Part shown: positions 9,089 through 17,823 of the stretch, piece by piece | Numbering within the stretch: position 1 is the stretch's first letter | Layout of the letters: the number at the start of each line of letters is the position of its first letter | Assembly: GCF_036346855.1 (NCBI RefSeq) | Contig: NZ_CP107841.1 | Location: forward strand, 1,116,001-1,180,000 | DNA length: 64,000 nt | Reading direction: 5' to 3' | From: Streptomyces europaeiscabiei | Lineage (GTDB): Bacteria > Actinomycetota > Actinomycetes > Streptomycetales > Streptomycetaceae | Program-made: the position numbers and the translations under genes | The notes under the pieces: generated by a model | Databases searched by the model: none | What the model was told of the DNA's origin: nothing | The model's input: the letters and a program-made list of their open reading frames with translations, nothing else

Positions 9089-9913
9089 ATGAAGCATACG
9101 CAGCCGTACGAGGGATCGACAGACCTCGGTGAGGGCTCCCCGACGAGCGCCGGGGACAACCGACTTGTGGGGTCGGACCGGGTGCTGGCGGTTCTGAGAG
9201 AACTGGCCCGGTATCCCGACGGGGTGGGTCTCGACGAGCTGACCCGGGTGATCGGCAGTCCCAAGCCGACCGTGCACCGGGCACTCGGCGCGTTGCGCCG
9301 GGCCGGGCTGGCCGAGCAGGACGCGGGCAGCCGCTATGTGCTCGGCGACGAGTTCCTGCGCATGGCCTTCGCCCACCACGAGGCGCGGCCCGAGCACATC
9401 CGGGTCCGCCCGGTGCTCGAAGCGCTGGCGCACCGGTTCGGGGAGACCGCGCACTATGCGGTGCTCGACGGCCATGAGGTCGTCCACCGCGCCAAGGTCG
9501 ACCCTCCGACCGGAGCCGTCCGGCTGACGTCGACGATCGGCGGGCGCAACCCCGCCCACCGCACCGCCGTCGGAAAGCTGCTGCTCAGCGCGCGGTTGGG
9601 CACCCTGGAGGAGGTCGAGGCGTGGAAGGGCGGCTCCCCCCTGGAGCGTCGTACGCCGCGGACGCCGTACACGGCCGACGATCTGCACCGCGAGCTGCGG
9701 GCCACCCGCGCGCGGGGCTACGGCGTCGACGAGCAGGAGAACGAGACCGGGGTCAACTGCCTCGCCCTGCCCGTGTTCCTCACCTCACCGACGGCCCCCT
9801 CCGGAGCGGTGAGCGTCAGCGCGCTGGCCTACCGGACACCCCTGGCGACCCTGGTCGACGCGCTCGACGAGATCCGCGCGCTCCTCGGTCGCCTCGGCGA
9901 GCCGCACCGGTGA
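9089..9913 (+). CDS. IclR family transcriptional regulator
   Basis: A 274-residue IclR protein. The N-terminal winged helix spans about residues 28-90 (VLRELARYPDGVGLDELTRVI then PTVHRALGALRRAGL). The effector domain contains HRTAVGKLLLSA and GYGVDEQENETGVNCLALPVF, the usual ligand-pocket segments. The start ATG at 9089 was preferred to the upstream frame because it leaves a real intergenic space. It is divergent from the dehydratase and 43 bp upstream of the alcohol dehydrogenase, probably in one operon with it. It likely regulates the sugar-acid pathway. Confidence 0.9.
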   Translation: MKHTQPYEGSTDLGEGSPTSAGDNRLVGSDRVLAVLRELARYPDGVGLDELTRVIGSPKPTVHRALGALRRAGLAEQDAGSRYVLGDEFLRMAFAHHEARPEHIRVRPVLEALAHRFGETAHYAVLDGHEVVHRAKVDPPTGAVRLTSTIGGRNPAHRTAVGKLLLSARLGTLEEVEAWKGGSPLERRTPRTPYTADDLHRELRATRARGYGVDEQENETGVNCLALPVFLTSPTAPSGAVSVSALAYRTPLATLVDALDEIRALLGRLGEPHR

Positions 9914-9956
9914 CACACGAGCCGAAGCTCCCCGACCCGCTCCCGGAGACCGACCC

Positions 9957-10988
9957 GTGAACACCATGCGCTCGTTCGTCCTCACCGCCCCCGGCACGTA
10001 CGAGGTCCAGGAACTCCCGGCGCCGGTGGCCGGGGCCGGCGAAGTCGTCGTCGACGTCGAGCGGGCCGGGGTGTGCGGCACCGACATGGAGTTCTTCACC
10101 GGCACGATGGCCTACCTCCACCAGGGGCACGCCTCCTACCCGATGCGGCTCGGCCACGAGTGGGCGGGGCGGGTGTCGGCGGTCGGCGGCGGTGTCGACC
10201 CCGGCTGGGTCGGGCGACGCGTCATGGGCGACACCATGCTCGGCTGCGGGGGCTGTCGTCGCTGCCTCCGAGGCGACCAGCACGTGTGCGAGCGGCGCCG
10301 GGAGGTCGGCATCCGCGGGGGCCATGCGGGAGCCCTGGCCGAGCGGCTCGCCGTGCCGGCCTCCTCCCTGCACGCCCTGCCCGACTCCGTGGACGCGGTG
10401 CTCGGCGCGCTCGTGGAGCCGGGCGGCAACGCGCTGCGTGCCGCGGAGGCCGCCGCGACCCGGCCGGGGGACCGCGCCCTGGTCCTGGGGCCGGGGACGA
10501 TCGGGCTGCTGGTCGCGCTGTTCCTCCGCGCCGCCGGTGCGGAGGTCCACCTGATGGGCCAGAACGCCGGTTCCCTCGACTTCGCCCGCGGCCTGGGCTT
10601 CGCGCACACCTGGACGGAGGACTCCCTCCCGGACCTCCCCTTCGACGCCGTCGTCGACGCCACGAACGCCGCCCATCTGCCGGGCGCCGCCCTGGAGTCG
10701 GTGGAACCCGGGGGCCGCGTCGTGTACATCGGGCTGGCCGCCGAGCCCAGCCGGATCGACACCCGCACGCTCGTCCTCAAGGACGTCACGGCAGTCGGCG
10801 TCCTCTCCGCCTCCCCGGGCCTCGACGCCACCATCCGCGCCTACGCCACCGGCACGGTCGACCCCCGACCGCTGGTCGCCGCCACGGTGGGCCTCGACGA
10901 GGCCGGCCCGGTGCTCGCGGGTGAACGCCCGGCCGGGGCCGGCGGCGGGCCGAAGATCCACGTCGACCCCGGCCGACGAGCCCTCTGA
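9957..10988 (+). CDS. Zinc-dependent alcohol dehydrogenase family protein
   Basis: A 343-residue medium-chain dehydrogenase. Catalytic zinc ligands fit C40 (GVCGTDMEF) and H67-E68 (GHEWAGR). The structural zinc lobe has C97, C100, C103 and C111 (GCGGCRRCLRGDQHVC). The cofactor motif GPGTIG follows. The best relatives are sorbitol/threonine-type dehydrogenases acting on polyols or sugar alcohols. The start is GTG at 9957 with GGAG 8 nt upstream. Its position behind the IclR gene and close to the dehydratase suggests it oxidises a sugar or sugar alcohol upstream of the dehydration step; the substrate is inferred only from context. Confidence 0.88.
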   Translation: MNTMRSFVLTAPGTYEVQELPAPVAGAGEVVVDVERAGVCGTDMEFFTGTMAYLHQGHASYPMRLGHEWAGRVSAVGGGVDPGWVGRRVMGDTMLGCGGCRRCLRGDQHVCERRREVGIRGGHAGALAERLAVPASSLHALPDSVDAVLGALVEPGGNALRAAEAAATRPGDRALVLGPGTIGLLVALFLRAAGAEVHLMGQNAGSLDFARGLGFAHTWTEDSLPDLPFDAVVDATNAAHLPGAALESVEPGGRVVYIGLAAEPSRIDTRTLVLKDVTAVGVLSASPGLDATIRAYATGTVDPRPLVAATVGLDEAGPVLAGERPAGAGGGPKIHVDPGRRAL

Positions 10989-11613
10989 AGCTCGGCGGGC
11001 CGACAGGGCTGAGCCCGACGACCCCTCAGAGGCTGAGCAGGACGGCTTTCGATCGGCCGACTCGGCAGGCCCTCGGAAGCCCGGCTCGGCAGGCCCCCCT
11101 TGTCGGCTCGGCAGACCTCCGCGGGTCGGCCCGGCAGACCTCCTCAGATCGGCTGAGCAGGCCCTCGGAAGGCCGGCTGTGCTCACCCACTCAGGCTCCT
11201 GGGCCCGCCAGAACCTCCCCGCGTCGGCCCGGCGGGCCTTGGCGGGGCGGCCCGGCGCAGACACCCGCAGTTCGGCTCGACAGACCGTGAAAGATCAGCC
11301 CGGCAGACCTCCTCAGATCGGCTGAGCAGGCCCTCGGAAGGCCGGCTGTGCTCACCCACTCAGGCTCCTGGGCCCGCCAGAACCTCCCCAGCGTCGGCCC
11401 GGCGGGCCTTGGCGGGGCGGCCCGGCACAGACACCCGCAGTTCGGCTCGACAGACCGTGGAAGGTCGGCGCGGCGCACCCCCGCGGACTCCGCTCGGCAG
11501 CCTTCGGGAAGTCGGCTCGGCGCCTCCGCGAGCCCGGATCGGCGGGGCGCCTCCCGCACCTGACCGGGCCCGGCTTACCGTACGGGGAGATCACGATCTG
11601 CCCGGGAGTTCGC
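10989..11613. other. Intergenic repeat-rich region
   Basis: This 625-bp gap holds no supported gene. It is built from degenerate TCGGCAGAC/TCGGCAGGCC words and the two 160-bp direct repeats listed separately. The promoter of the phosphatase gene at 11614 must lie at its right end. Confidence 0.6.
11131..11460. repeat. Two near-identical direct repeats of about 160 bp
   Basis: The block 11131-11290 recurs at 11300-11460, offset 169 bp and then 170 bp after one inserted A. Only a few substitutions separate the copies. Both start at CCGGCAGACCTCCTCAG and end at CAGACCGTG. There are no terminal inverted repeats and no transposase, so this looks like a tandem segmental duplication rather than an insertion sequence. 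Confidence 0.9.
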
Positions 11614-12738
11614 ATGGCCGGTAGCCGCCGGAAGAGACCAGCCGAGGCCTTCGAGGCCATCGAGCCGCCGGGCAACGCCGAACTGGTCCTCGGCGTACTG
11701 GCGGTGACGGCCCTGGTGGAGGCGCTCGGGGTGCTGTCCGGGTCCGATGTGTGGCTCCTCGGGCTGCTGGTGTTCCTGCCGGGGACGGCGTCGGCGCTGT
11801 GCACCGTCCAGCAGACGGCGTTCGTCGCCGCGTGGACCACGCTCGTCGTCACCGCCACGGCGGTGGTGCGCAACGTCGACGCGGACCGCTGGATCGACCG
11901 GCTCCTGCTGGTCCTGCTCACCCTCACCCTGGGCGTGGCCTCGGTCTACGCCTGTCAGCGGCGGATCAGGCGCGAGCACGAGATGCTGCGGCTGCGGTCC
12001 ACGGCCGCGGCCATGCAGCGACACATCCTGCACCCCCTGCCCCTGCTCACCGACGACGTCCTGGTCAACGGGATCTACGAGCCCCTCCAGGAGGACCGGC
12101 TCGTCGGCGGCGACATCTACGACGTCGTCGCCTCGCCCTGGGGGACCCGGGTGCTGATCGGCGACGTCCAGGGCAAGGGACTGGCCGCCGTGGGCGCGGC
12201 GTTCGCCGTCATCGGCGCCTTCCGCGAGGCCGCCCACCGCGAGCCCACGCTCACCGCGCTCGTCGACGCCCTGGACGCGGCCGTCGTCCGGCACAACTCC
12301 TACGCCGAGAACACCGGTGACGACGAACGCTTCGTCACCGCCCTCGTCCTCGGCATCGACGCGAACGGCGAGGAGGTGCAGGCCGTCAACTGCGGCCACA
12401 TCCTGCCGCATGTGATGCACGAGGGTACGGTCACCACGGCCGAACTGGACTCCGGCGTCCCCTTGGGTCTCGCCGAGCTGGCGCTCGAACCGACGACCGT
12501 GGGCTGGTTCCCGTTCCCGGACGGCGCGACGCTGCTGCTGAGCACCGACGGCCTCACCGAGACCCGCGCCGCCGACGGCACGTTCTACCCGGTCGAGGAT
12601 CGCCTCGCCAAGCATCTCGACCTCTCCCCCACCGACCTGCCCCGGGCCCTGTACGAGGACGCCGGCGCGTACGCGGGCAGCGGCGGCCGGCACGACGACG
12701 TCGCCGTCCTGACGGTCCGCCGGTCACCGCGTCACTGA
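11614..12738 (+). CDS. Membrane-anchored PP2C/SpoIIE-type serine phosphatase
   Basis: A 374-residue protein with hydrophobic segments at about residues 24-60, 66-86 and 96-114, then a cytoplasmic SpoIIE/PP2C domain (about 130-372). Metal-binding motifs are GGDIYDV, GDVQGKG, NCGHILP, STDGLTETR and the terminal HDDVAVL. Such phosphatases usually dephosphorylate anti-anti-sigma factors in partner-switching cascades. GGGAG precedes the ATG at 11614. No anti-sigma or STAS gene is adjacent, so its partner is elsewhere. It resembles the phosphatase at 32284 in domain order. Confidence 0.9.
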   Translation: MAGSRRKRPAEAFEAIEPPGNAELVLGVLAVTALVEALGVLSGSDVWLLGLLVFLPGTASALCTVQQTAFVAAWTTLVVTATAVVRNVDADRWIDRLLLVLLTLTLGVASVYACQRRIRREHEMLRLRSTAAAMQRHILHPLPLLTDDVLVNGIYEPLQEDRLVGGDIYDVVASPWGTRVLIGDVQGKGLAAVGAAFAVIGAFREAAHREPTLTALVDALDAAVVRHNSYAENTGDDERFVTALVLGIDANGEEVQAVNCGHILPHVMHEGTVTTAELDSGVPLGLAELALEPTTVGWFPFPDGATLLLSTDGLTETRAADGTFYPVEDRLAKHLDLSPTDLPRALYEDAGAYAGSGGRHDDVAVLTVRRSPRH

Positions 12739-12746
12739 ACGAGTAC

Positions 12747-12764
12747 CGAAAAGGGTTTCCGCGG
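12747..12764. promoter_or_regulatory. Possible operator dyad upstream of glycosidase operon
   Basis: CGAAAAGGGTTTCCGCGG contains inverted CGAAA...TTTCCG arms. The same GAAA/TTTC words recur in the operator at 12871-12892, so the two may bind one regulator. CGAAA-TTTCG boxes are known upstream of actinomycete xylanase genes; the match here is partial. Confidence 0.35.
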
Positions 12765-12839
12765 AACGCGGCGGGCGTGAGTCGACGCCCGTGTGCCCTG
12801 AACCGATCGACCCACGAACTCGCCTCTCTTCCGCCTCCC

Positions 12840-12868
12840 TTGACACTTCAACAGCCCGCTTCTACGTT
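12840..12868 (+). promoter_or_regulatory. Consensus housekeeping promoter of glycosidase operon
   Basis: A perfect -35 TTGACA (12840-12845) is followed after 17 bp by TACGTT (12863-12868), which fits TANNNT. Transcription would begin near 12875, about 90 nt before the start codon at 12967. This is the clearest vegetative promoter in the window. Confidence 0.65.
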
Positions 12869-12870
12869 GC

Positions 12871-12892
12871 GAAAACCTTTTAGGTTGTTTTC
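12871..12892. promoter_or_regulatory. Palindromic operator overlapping the predicted transcription start
   Basis: GAAAAC (12871-12876) and GTTTTC (12887-12892) are inverted arms around an AT-rich centre, immediately after the -10 box. A repressor bound here would block initiation, as for LacI-family control of sugar-degradation operons in actinomycetes. No LacI gene lies nearby, so the repressor would act from elsewhere. Confidence 0.5.
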
Positions 12893-12966
12893 CGCACTCC
12901 CCCGGTTCACGAACGTCGGTGCCATCGCGAGCGAACGCGTGTTGTCAACGGGACAGGGAGCATCCG

Positions 12967-15900
12967 ATGAGAAGACCGCACGTCCTCCTGGTACGACGCC
13001 GGCGCACGAGGTGCCTCCTCGCCGCCCTGGCGCTGAGCGCATGTTCCGTCGTCGCCGCTCCCCCGGCCGCCGCGGCGCAGACCATCGGGTTCCCCACTTT
13101 CGGCGGGCCCGCGATCCCGGCACCACCCGTGGCGCACACACCCGGCGACATGATGAAGGCCATCTACGACGCGGAGAGCTCGGGGACCGACTTCTGGATG
13201 GACCGCCTGCTGGCCCGCTCCGGCAACGATCCCGCCGGGCCCTGGCTGATGAGCCGCGGGCGGGCGCTCTTCATGAAGGAGCACAACCCCGCCCAGCTCG
13301 GTTTCGGCGGCAAGGCCGCCTACTGGGAGAGCATCAACGACAGCAGCGCCTACACCGTCGCGCTCACTCCGGGGACCTTCACCGAGCAGGTCGCCCAGCG
13401 GCGGCAGACACCCAGCCACTGGAAGAGCGTCCACACCAGCGGCTCGGTCACGGTGGACCAGACGAAGTTCATCACCGACAACAACGTCGCCGTGACCAAT
13501 CTGTCCATCAAGAACAACGGTTCCGGTTCCACGACGCTGCAACTGCGGGCGACCTCGCCGTACGCCACCACCGGCACCGGAAGCGAACTGACCGGCCAGG
13601 TCAACGCCTTCAACAACCTCACGACCCTCCGCCCCCGCCTCACCGGCGACGGCTTCGCCGTCTCCGGCGGCGGGCTCAACCGGTCCGTGACGATCGCGGC
13701 CGGCGCCACCGTGACGGCCAAGGTGGTCATGGGCTTCGTCACCGACGAGATCCCCCAGTCGCTGACCGAGTACAACACCTACGCGGGATACTCACCGGCG
13801 ACCGCGTTCGCCACCCACGTCAAGGCCTACAACCTGTGGTGGGCACAGAACGTGCCGTACATCGACGTGCCCGAACCGGCGATCAAGAAGAACATCTACT
13901 ACCGCTGGTGGCTGATGCGCTTCAACAGCCTCGACGCGGACATCCCCGGGCAGACCTTCCAGTTCCCGACCTCCACCGAGGGCGTCCTCGGCTACAACAA
14001 CGCGATCGCGCTCACCCAGCCGATGCACATCGACGACCTCAAGTACCTGCGCAACCCGGCCTACGCGTACGGGGACTGGCTGAGCGTGGGCCAGACCTCC
14101 AAGGGCGGCCGTTTCCTCGACAACCCCGGTGATCCGGAGAACTGGTCCAACAGCTACACCCAGTACATCGCCGAGGCGGCCTGGAAGAGCTACCAGATCC
14201 ATGGCGGCCAGCCGGGCATCGCCGCCAACCTGGCCCGCTACGCCGAGGGCGACGTCAAGGGACAGCTCGCGCACTACGACCACGACAACAACAAGCTCAT
14301 CGAGTACGACTGGGGCGCCCTGACCGGCAACGACGCCGACGCCGTCTCCTTCCACTGGAAGCCCGGCAACATGGACCGCGCCGAGTCCGCCTACCAGTAC
14401 AGCGGCGCGCTCGCCGCCGCCCAGGCCTACGAGGCGATCGGCAACACGGCCAAGGCCACCGAGATGCGCACGCTGGCGACACAGATCAAGGACGCGATCG
14501 TCAACGTGCTGTGGAACCCCGGCCGGCAGCTGTTCGAGCACCGGTTGAAGTCGACGAACGAGTGGGTGCCCTGGAAGGAGATCAACAACTACTACCCCTT
14601 CTCCGTCGGCGCCGTCCCCAACACCGCGACGTACCGGCAGGCCCTGCGGCTGTACGACGACCCGGCCCAGTATCCGATCTTCCCCTTCTACACGGCCAAC
14701 CAGGTCGACAAGCAGGCGGCGGCCGACGCCGGGGAGCCGGGCTCCAACAACTTCTCCACGATCAACTCGACCGTGCAGTTCCGCCTGTACTCGTCGGTGT
14801 TGCGCAACTACCCCAACTCCTGGATGAACGCGACCGACTACAAGAAGCTCCTCTACTGGAACACCTGGGCGCAGTACGTCGGCGGCAACACCCAGTGGCC
14901 CGATGCCAACGAGTTCTGGGCGGACTGGAACGGCAGCTCCGTCAACTACCGCTCCTGGATCCACCACAACATCCTCGGCAGCAGCAACTGGACGGTCATC
15001 GAGGACGTGGCCGGGCTGCGGCCCCGCAACGACGCGAAGGTCGAGCTGTCCCCGATCGACATCGGCTGGAGCCACTTCACCGTCAACAACCTCCGCTACC
15101 GGGGTGCCGACCTGTCCGTCGTCTGGGACGACCCGGCCGACGGGGTGGTGCGTTACCCGGGCATCCCGGAGGGCTACTCGGTCTACGTCAACGGCGACCG
15201 GGTCGCCACCGTCGGCTCGCTGGTGCCCCTGACCTGGGACCCGGCCACGGGTGACGTCACCACGAGCGGCACGGTCACCCATCACAGCGCCAAGTCCGGG
15301 CTCAAGACCCCCGGCCAGGTCGTGCAGGACAGCCCGCAGATGGTCGACATGCTCGCCAAGGCCGGCGTCGACCTGACCGCCGACCTCACCAATCTCGCCG
15401 CAGGCGCGACCGTGTCCGCCTCCCACACCGGTTCCGGCAGCAACGTCTCGGGCGCGGTCGACGGCTACCCCACCAACGAACCGTTCTGGGGCGCGGGCGG
15501 CTCCACCAACAGCCAGGACTGGTACGAGCTGAACTTCGGCACCACCCGCACGCTCAACGAGGTCCGGCTGCACTTCAAGGACAGCCGCCCGGCGAACACC
15601 ACCTACCGGGCGCCGTCCGCGTACACGATCCAGTACCACAACGGCAGTTCGTGGGTGAACGCACCCGACCAGACGAAGAGTCCGGTGGCGCCACGGGCCA
15701 ACTACAACCGGGTGCAGTTCCCGGCGATCAGCGCCCAGCGCATCCGGGTCCTGGCCACCAACGCCTCCGGCGCGAAGACGGGCCTCACGGAGGTCAAGGT
15801 GTTCAATCGGGGCGGGGTCCAGCCGCCGGGCAACCTGGCTACGTCGGCCACGGCGTCGGCGTCGTACACCTCCTCCTGGGAGAGTGTCGCCGCCGTCAAC

Positions 15901-16257
15901 GACGGGATCGATCCGCCGTCGTCCAACGACACCGTGAACCCGCGCTGGGGGACCTGGCCTGAGACGGGCCAGCAGTGGGCCGAGCTGACCTGGCCGTCCG
16001 CGAAGACCCTGAACAAGGCCGAGGTGTACTTCTTCGACGACGACCAGGGCATCGACATGCCCGCCTCGTGGAAACTCCAGTACTGGAACGGCAGCGCGTA
16101 CGTCGATGTGCCGGGAGCCGGGTCCTACCCCCTGGCCAAGAACCAGTACAACACCGTCACCTTCAACGCCACGAGCACCACCCGGCTACGGGTGCTGCTC
16201 ACCGGCAACGGCACGAACTCCGTCGGACTCCTCGAAGCAAAGGTGTACGGACCGTGA
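12967..16257 (+). CDS. Secreted six-hairpin glycoside hydrolase with two discoidin domains
   Basis: A 1096-residue protein with a signal peptide (arginine-rich start, hydrophobic core, cleavage near AAAA-Q at about 37). An N-terminal beta-sandwich is followed by an alpha/alpha six-hairpin barrel (about residues 300-700) rich in conserved Trp, Asp and Glu, such as SFHWKPGNMDRAESAYQYSG and NEFWADWNGSS. Two F5/8 type C (discoidin) modules follow at about 805-945 and 950-1096. It belongs with MGH1-like / GH63-clan glycosidases. The next gene, a GH43, overlaps it by 4 bp, so a role in cleaving arabinose-containing chains is likely. ATG at 12967 has GGGAG upstream. Confidence 0.82.
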   Translation: MRRPHVLLVRRRRTRCLLAALALSACSVVAAPPAAAAQTIGFPTFGGPAIPAPPVAHTPGDMMKAIYDAESSGTDFWMDRLLARSGNDPAGPWLMSRGRALFMKEHNPAQLGFGGKAAYWESINDSSAYTVALTPGTFTEQVAQRRQTPSHWKSVHTSGSVTVDQTKFITDNNVAVTNLSIKNNGSGSTTLQLRATSPYATTGTGSELTGQVNAFNNLTTLRPRLTGDGFAVSGGGLNRSVTIAAGATVTAKVVMGFVTDEIPQSLTEYNTYAGYSPATAFATHVKAYNLWWAQNVPYIDVPEPAIKKNIYYRWWLMRFNSLDADIPGQTFQFPTSTEGVLGYNNAIALTQPMHIDDLKYLRNPAYAYGDWLSVGQTSKGGRFLDNPGDPENWSNSYTQYIAEAAWKSYQIHGGQPGIAANLARYAEGDVKGQLAHYDHDNNKLIEYDWGALTGNDADAVSFHWKPGNMDRAESAYQYSGALAAAQAYEAIGNTAKATEMRTLATQIKDAIVNVLWNPGRQLFEHRLKSTNEWVPWKEINNYYPFSVGAVPNTATYRQALRLYDDPAQYPIFPFYTANQVDKQAAADAGEPGSNNFSTINSTVQFRLYSSVLRNYPNSWMNATDYKKLLYWNTWAQYVGGNTQWPDANEFWADWNGSSVNYRSWIHHNILGSSNWTVIEDVAGLRPRNDAKVELSPIDIGWSHFTVNNLRYRGADLSVVWDDPADGVVRYPGIPEGYSVYVNGDRVATVGSLVPLTWDPATGDVTTSGTVTHHSAKSGLKTPGQVVQDSPQMVDMLAKAGVDLTADLTNLAAGATVSASHTGSGSNVSGAVDGYPTNEPFWGAGGSTNSQDWYELNFGTTRTLNEVRLHFKDSRPANTTYRAPSAYTIQYHNGSSWVNAPDQTKSPVAPRANYNRVQFPAISAQRIRVLATNASGAKTGLTEVKVFNRGGVQPPGNLATSATASASYTSSWESVAAVNDGIDPPSSNDTVNPRWGTWPETGQQWAELTWPSAKTLNKAEVYFFDDDQGIDMPASWKLQYWNGSAYVDVPGAGSYPLAKNQYNTVTFNATSTTRLRVLLTGNGTNSVGLLEAKVYGP

Positions 16258-17750
16258 CTCGTTCCAGATTCCTGTCCGCGTTCTTCGCGTCGGTCACCAT
16301 GGCGGTCGCCTTCCTGGTGGCACCGCAGCCCGCTGCCGCCGCAGTCGCCTTCACCTCGACAGGGGTGAACCAGAACGGCGGCAACTGCCTCGATCTGCCC
16401 GGAAGTTCGACAACCAACGGCACACAGCTGCGCGCCTTCGCCTGCGGCGGCGGGGCCAACCAGAGCCTGAGTTTCACACCGGTGTCGGGGACGACCGACA
16501 CCTATACGATCACCACCCAGTCCGGGCAGTGCGTCGACGTGTACGGCGCCTCCACGGCGGACAACGCCGCGGTCATCCAGTGGCCCTGCCACGGCGCGGC
16601 CAACCAGCAGTGGCGGCTCGCACCGGTGTCGGTCGCCGGCACGGACAGGACCTTCAACCTGGTCTCCGTCGGCTCGGGCAAGTGCGTCGCGCCGAGCGGC
16701 GGTTCGTCGGCCTCGAACACCAACCTGGTGCAGCTGCCGTGCGCCACCGCGAACGGCAGGGTGTGGCGGATGCCCGGCTTCACCGGCGGCGGCACGACCC
16801 CGAAGACGTTCACCAACCCGCTGGCCCAGCGCGGCCCCGACCCGTGGCTGACGTACTACGACGGCTTCTACTACCTCGCCACCACGACGTGGAACTCGAC
16901 GGTCACCATGCGCAGGTCGAGCACCCTGGCGGGGCTTGCCACGGCCGGCGAACAAGTGGTCTTCAACCTGACCCGGCCCAACGGGGCCGGCACGATGTGG
17001 GCCCCGGAGTTCCATCTCCTCGACGGCCCCAACGGCAAGCGCTGGTACTTCTACTACACGGCCGGCCGGGAGCCGTACGACCTGGGCACCCAGCGGATCC
17101 ACGTCCTGGAGAGCGCCGGGCTGGACCCCATGGGCCCGTACAGCTTCAAGGCCGACCTGCTCGACCCGACGCAGGACAACACCTGGGAGCTGGACCCCGG
17201 CATCCTGCAGCTCAACGGTCAGCTGTACCTCCTGGGCACGTTCTACAACGGCTCGCAGCCCATGTTCATCCGCCCGCTGTCGAACCCGTGGACCGCGAGC
17301 GGCACCCGCCGTGTGCTCTCCACGCCGACCTACAGCTGGGAGACGGTGGGCGGCGCGGTCAACGAGGGTGCCGAGGTCCTGCAACGGGGCGGCAAGACCT
17401 TCATCGTCTACTCGGCCAGCCACTGCTCGACGCCCGACTACAAGCTCGGCATGCTCACCTACAACGGCGGTGATCCGCTCAACTCCTCCTCGTGGGTCAA
17501 GTCCCCCAACCCGGTCTTCCAGCGGTCCAACGCCAACGGCGTCTACGGGCCCGGCCACAACGGGTTCTTCAAGTCACCCGACGGTACCGAGGACTGGATG
17601 GTCTACCACGCCAACAACTCCGCCTCCGGCGGCTGCGACATGAACCGGTCGACCAGGGCGCAGAAGTTCACCTGGAACGCCGACGGCACCCCGAACTTCG
17701 GCACCCCGGTCTCCCTCGGCGTCACCTTGACCGCGCCGTCGGGCGAATAG
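16254..17750 (+). CDS. Secreted GH43 alpha-L-arabinofuranosidase with ricin-type CBM13
   Basis: A 498-residue protein: signal peptide (about 1-28, AAAA-V), ricin B/CBM13 lectin module (about 30-170, with QSGQCVDVYG and QQWRL repeats) and a five-bladed GH43 domain (about 178-495). Likely catalytic residues are the Asp in GPDPWLTYYDGF (general base), the Asp in WELDPGI and the Glu in NEGAEVL (general acid). Its best fit is the exo-1,5-alpha-L-arabinofuranosidase branch of GH43. The GTG start at 16254 overlaps the upstream TGA as GTGA, so the two enzymes are translationally coupled and exported together. Confidence 0.9.
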   Translation: MTRSRFLSAFFASVTMAVAFLVAPQPAAAAVAFTSTGVNQNGGNCLDLPGSSTTNGTQLRAFACGGGANQSLSFTPVSGTTDTYTITTQSGQCVDVYGASTADNAAVIQWPCHGAANQQWRLAPVSVAGTDRTFNLVSVGSGKCVAPSGGSSASNTNLVQLPCATANGRVWRMPGFTGGGTTPKTFTNPLAQRGPDPWLTYYDGFYYLATTTWNSTVTMRRSSTLAGLATAGEQVVFNLTRPNGAGTMWAPEFHLLDGPNGKRWYFYYTAGREPYDLGTQRIHVLESAGLDPMGPYSFKADLLDPTQDNTWELDPGILQLNGQLYLLGTFYNGSQPMFIRPLSNPWTASGTRRVLSTPTYSWETVGGAVNEGAEVLQRGGKTFIVYSASHCSTPDYKLGMLTYNGGDPLNSSSWVKSPNPVFQRSNANGVYGPGHNGFFKSPDGTEDWMVYHANNSASGGCDMNRSTRAQKFTWNADGTPNFGTPVSLGVTLTAPSGE

Positions 17751-17823
17751 TCATACGGTTTCCCTCCCGATCGTCCCAAACCGCTTGCCCGGCGCGGGCC
17801 CCCTGCCCATCCTCGAGCGGTGA

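Noticed and set aside
11131..11460. Possible insertion sequence
   Set aside because: No transposase frame, no terminal inverted repeats and no target duplication; it is a plain direct duplication.
13792..15639. Long minus-strand open frame opposite the six-hairpin hydrolase
   Set aside because: Translation is Val/Gly/Arg-rich with no domain, antisense to a secreted enzyme with a signal peptide.
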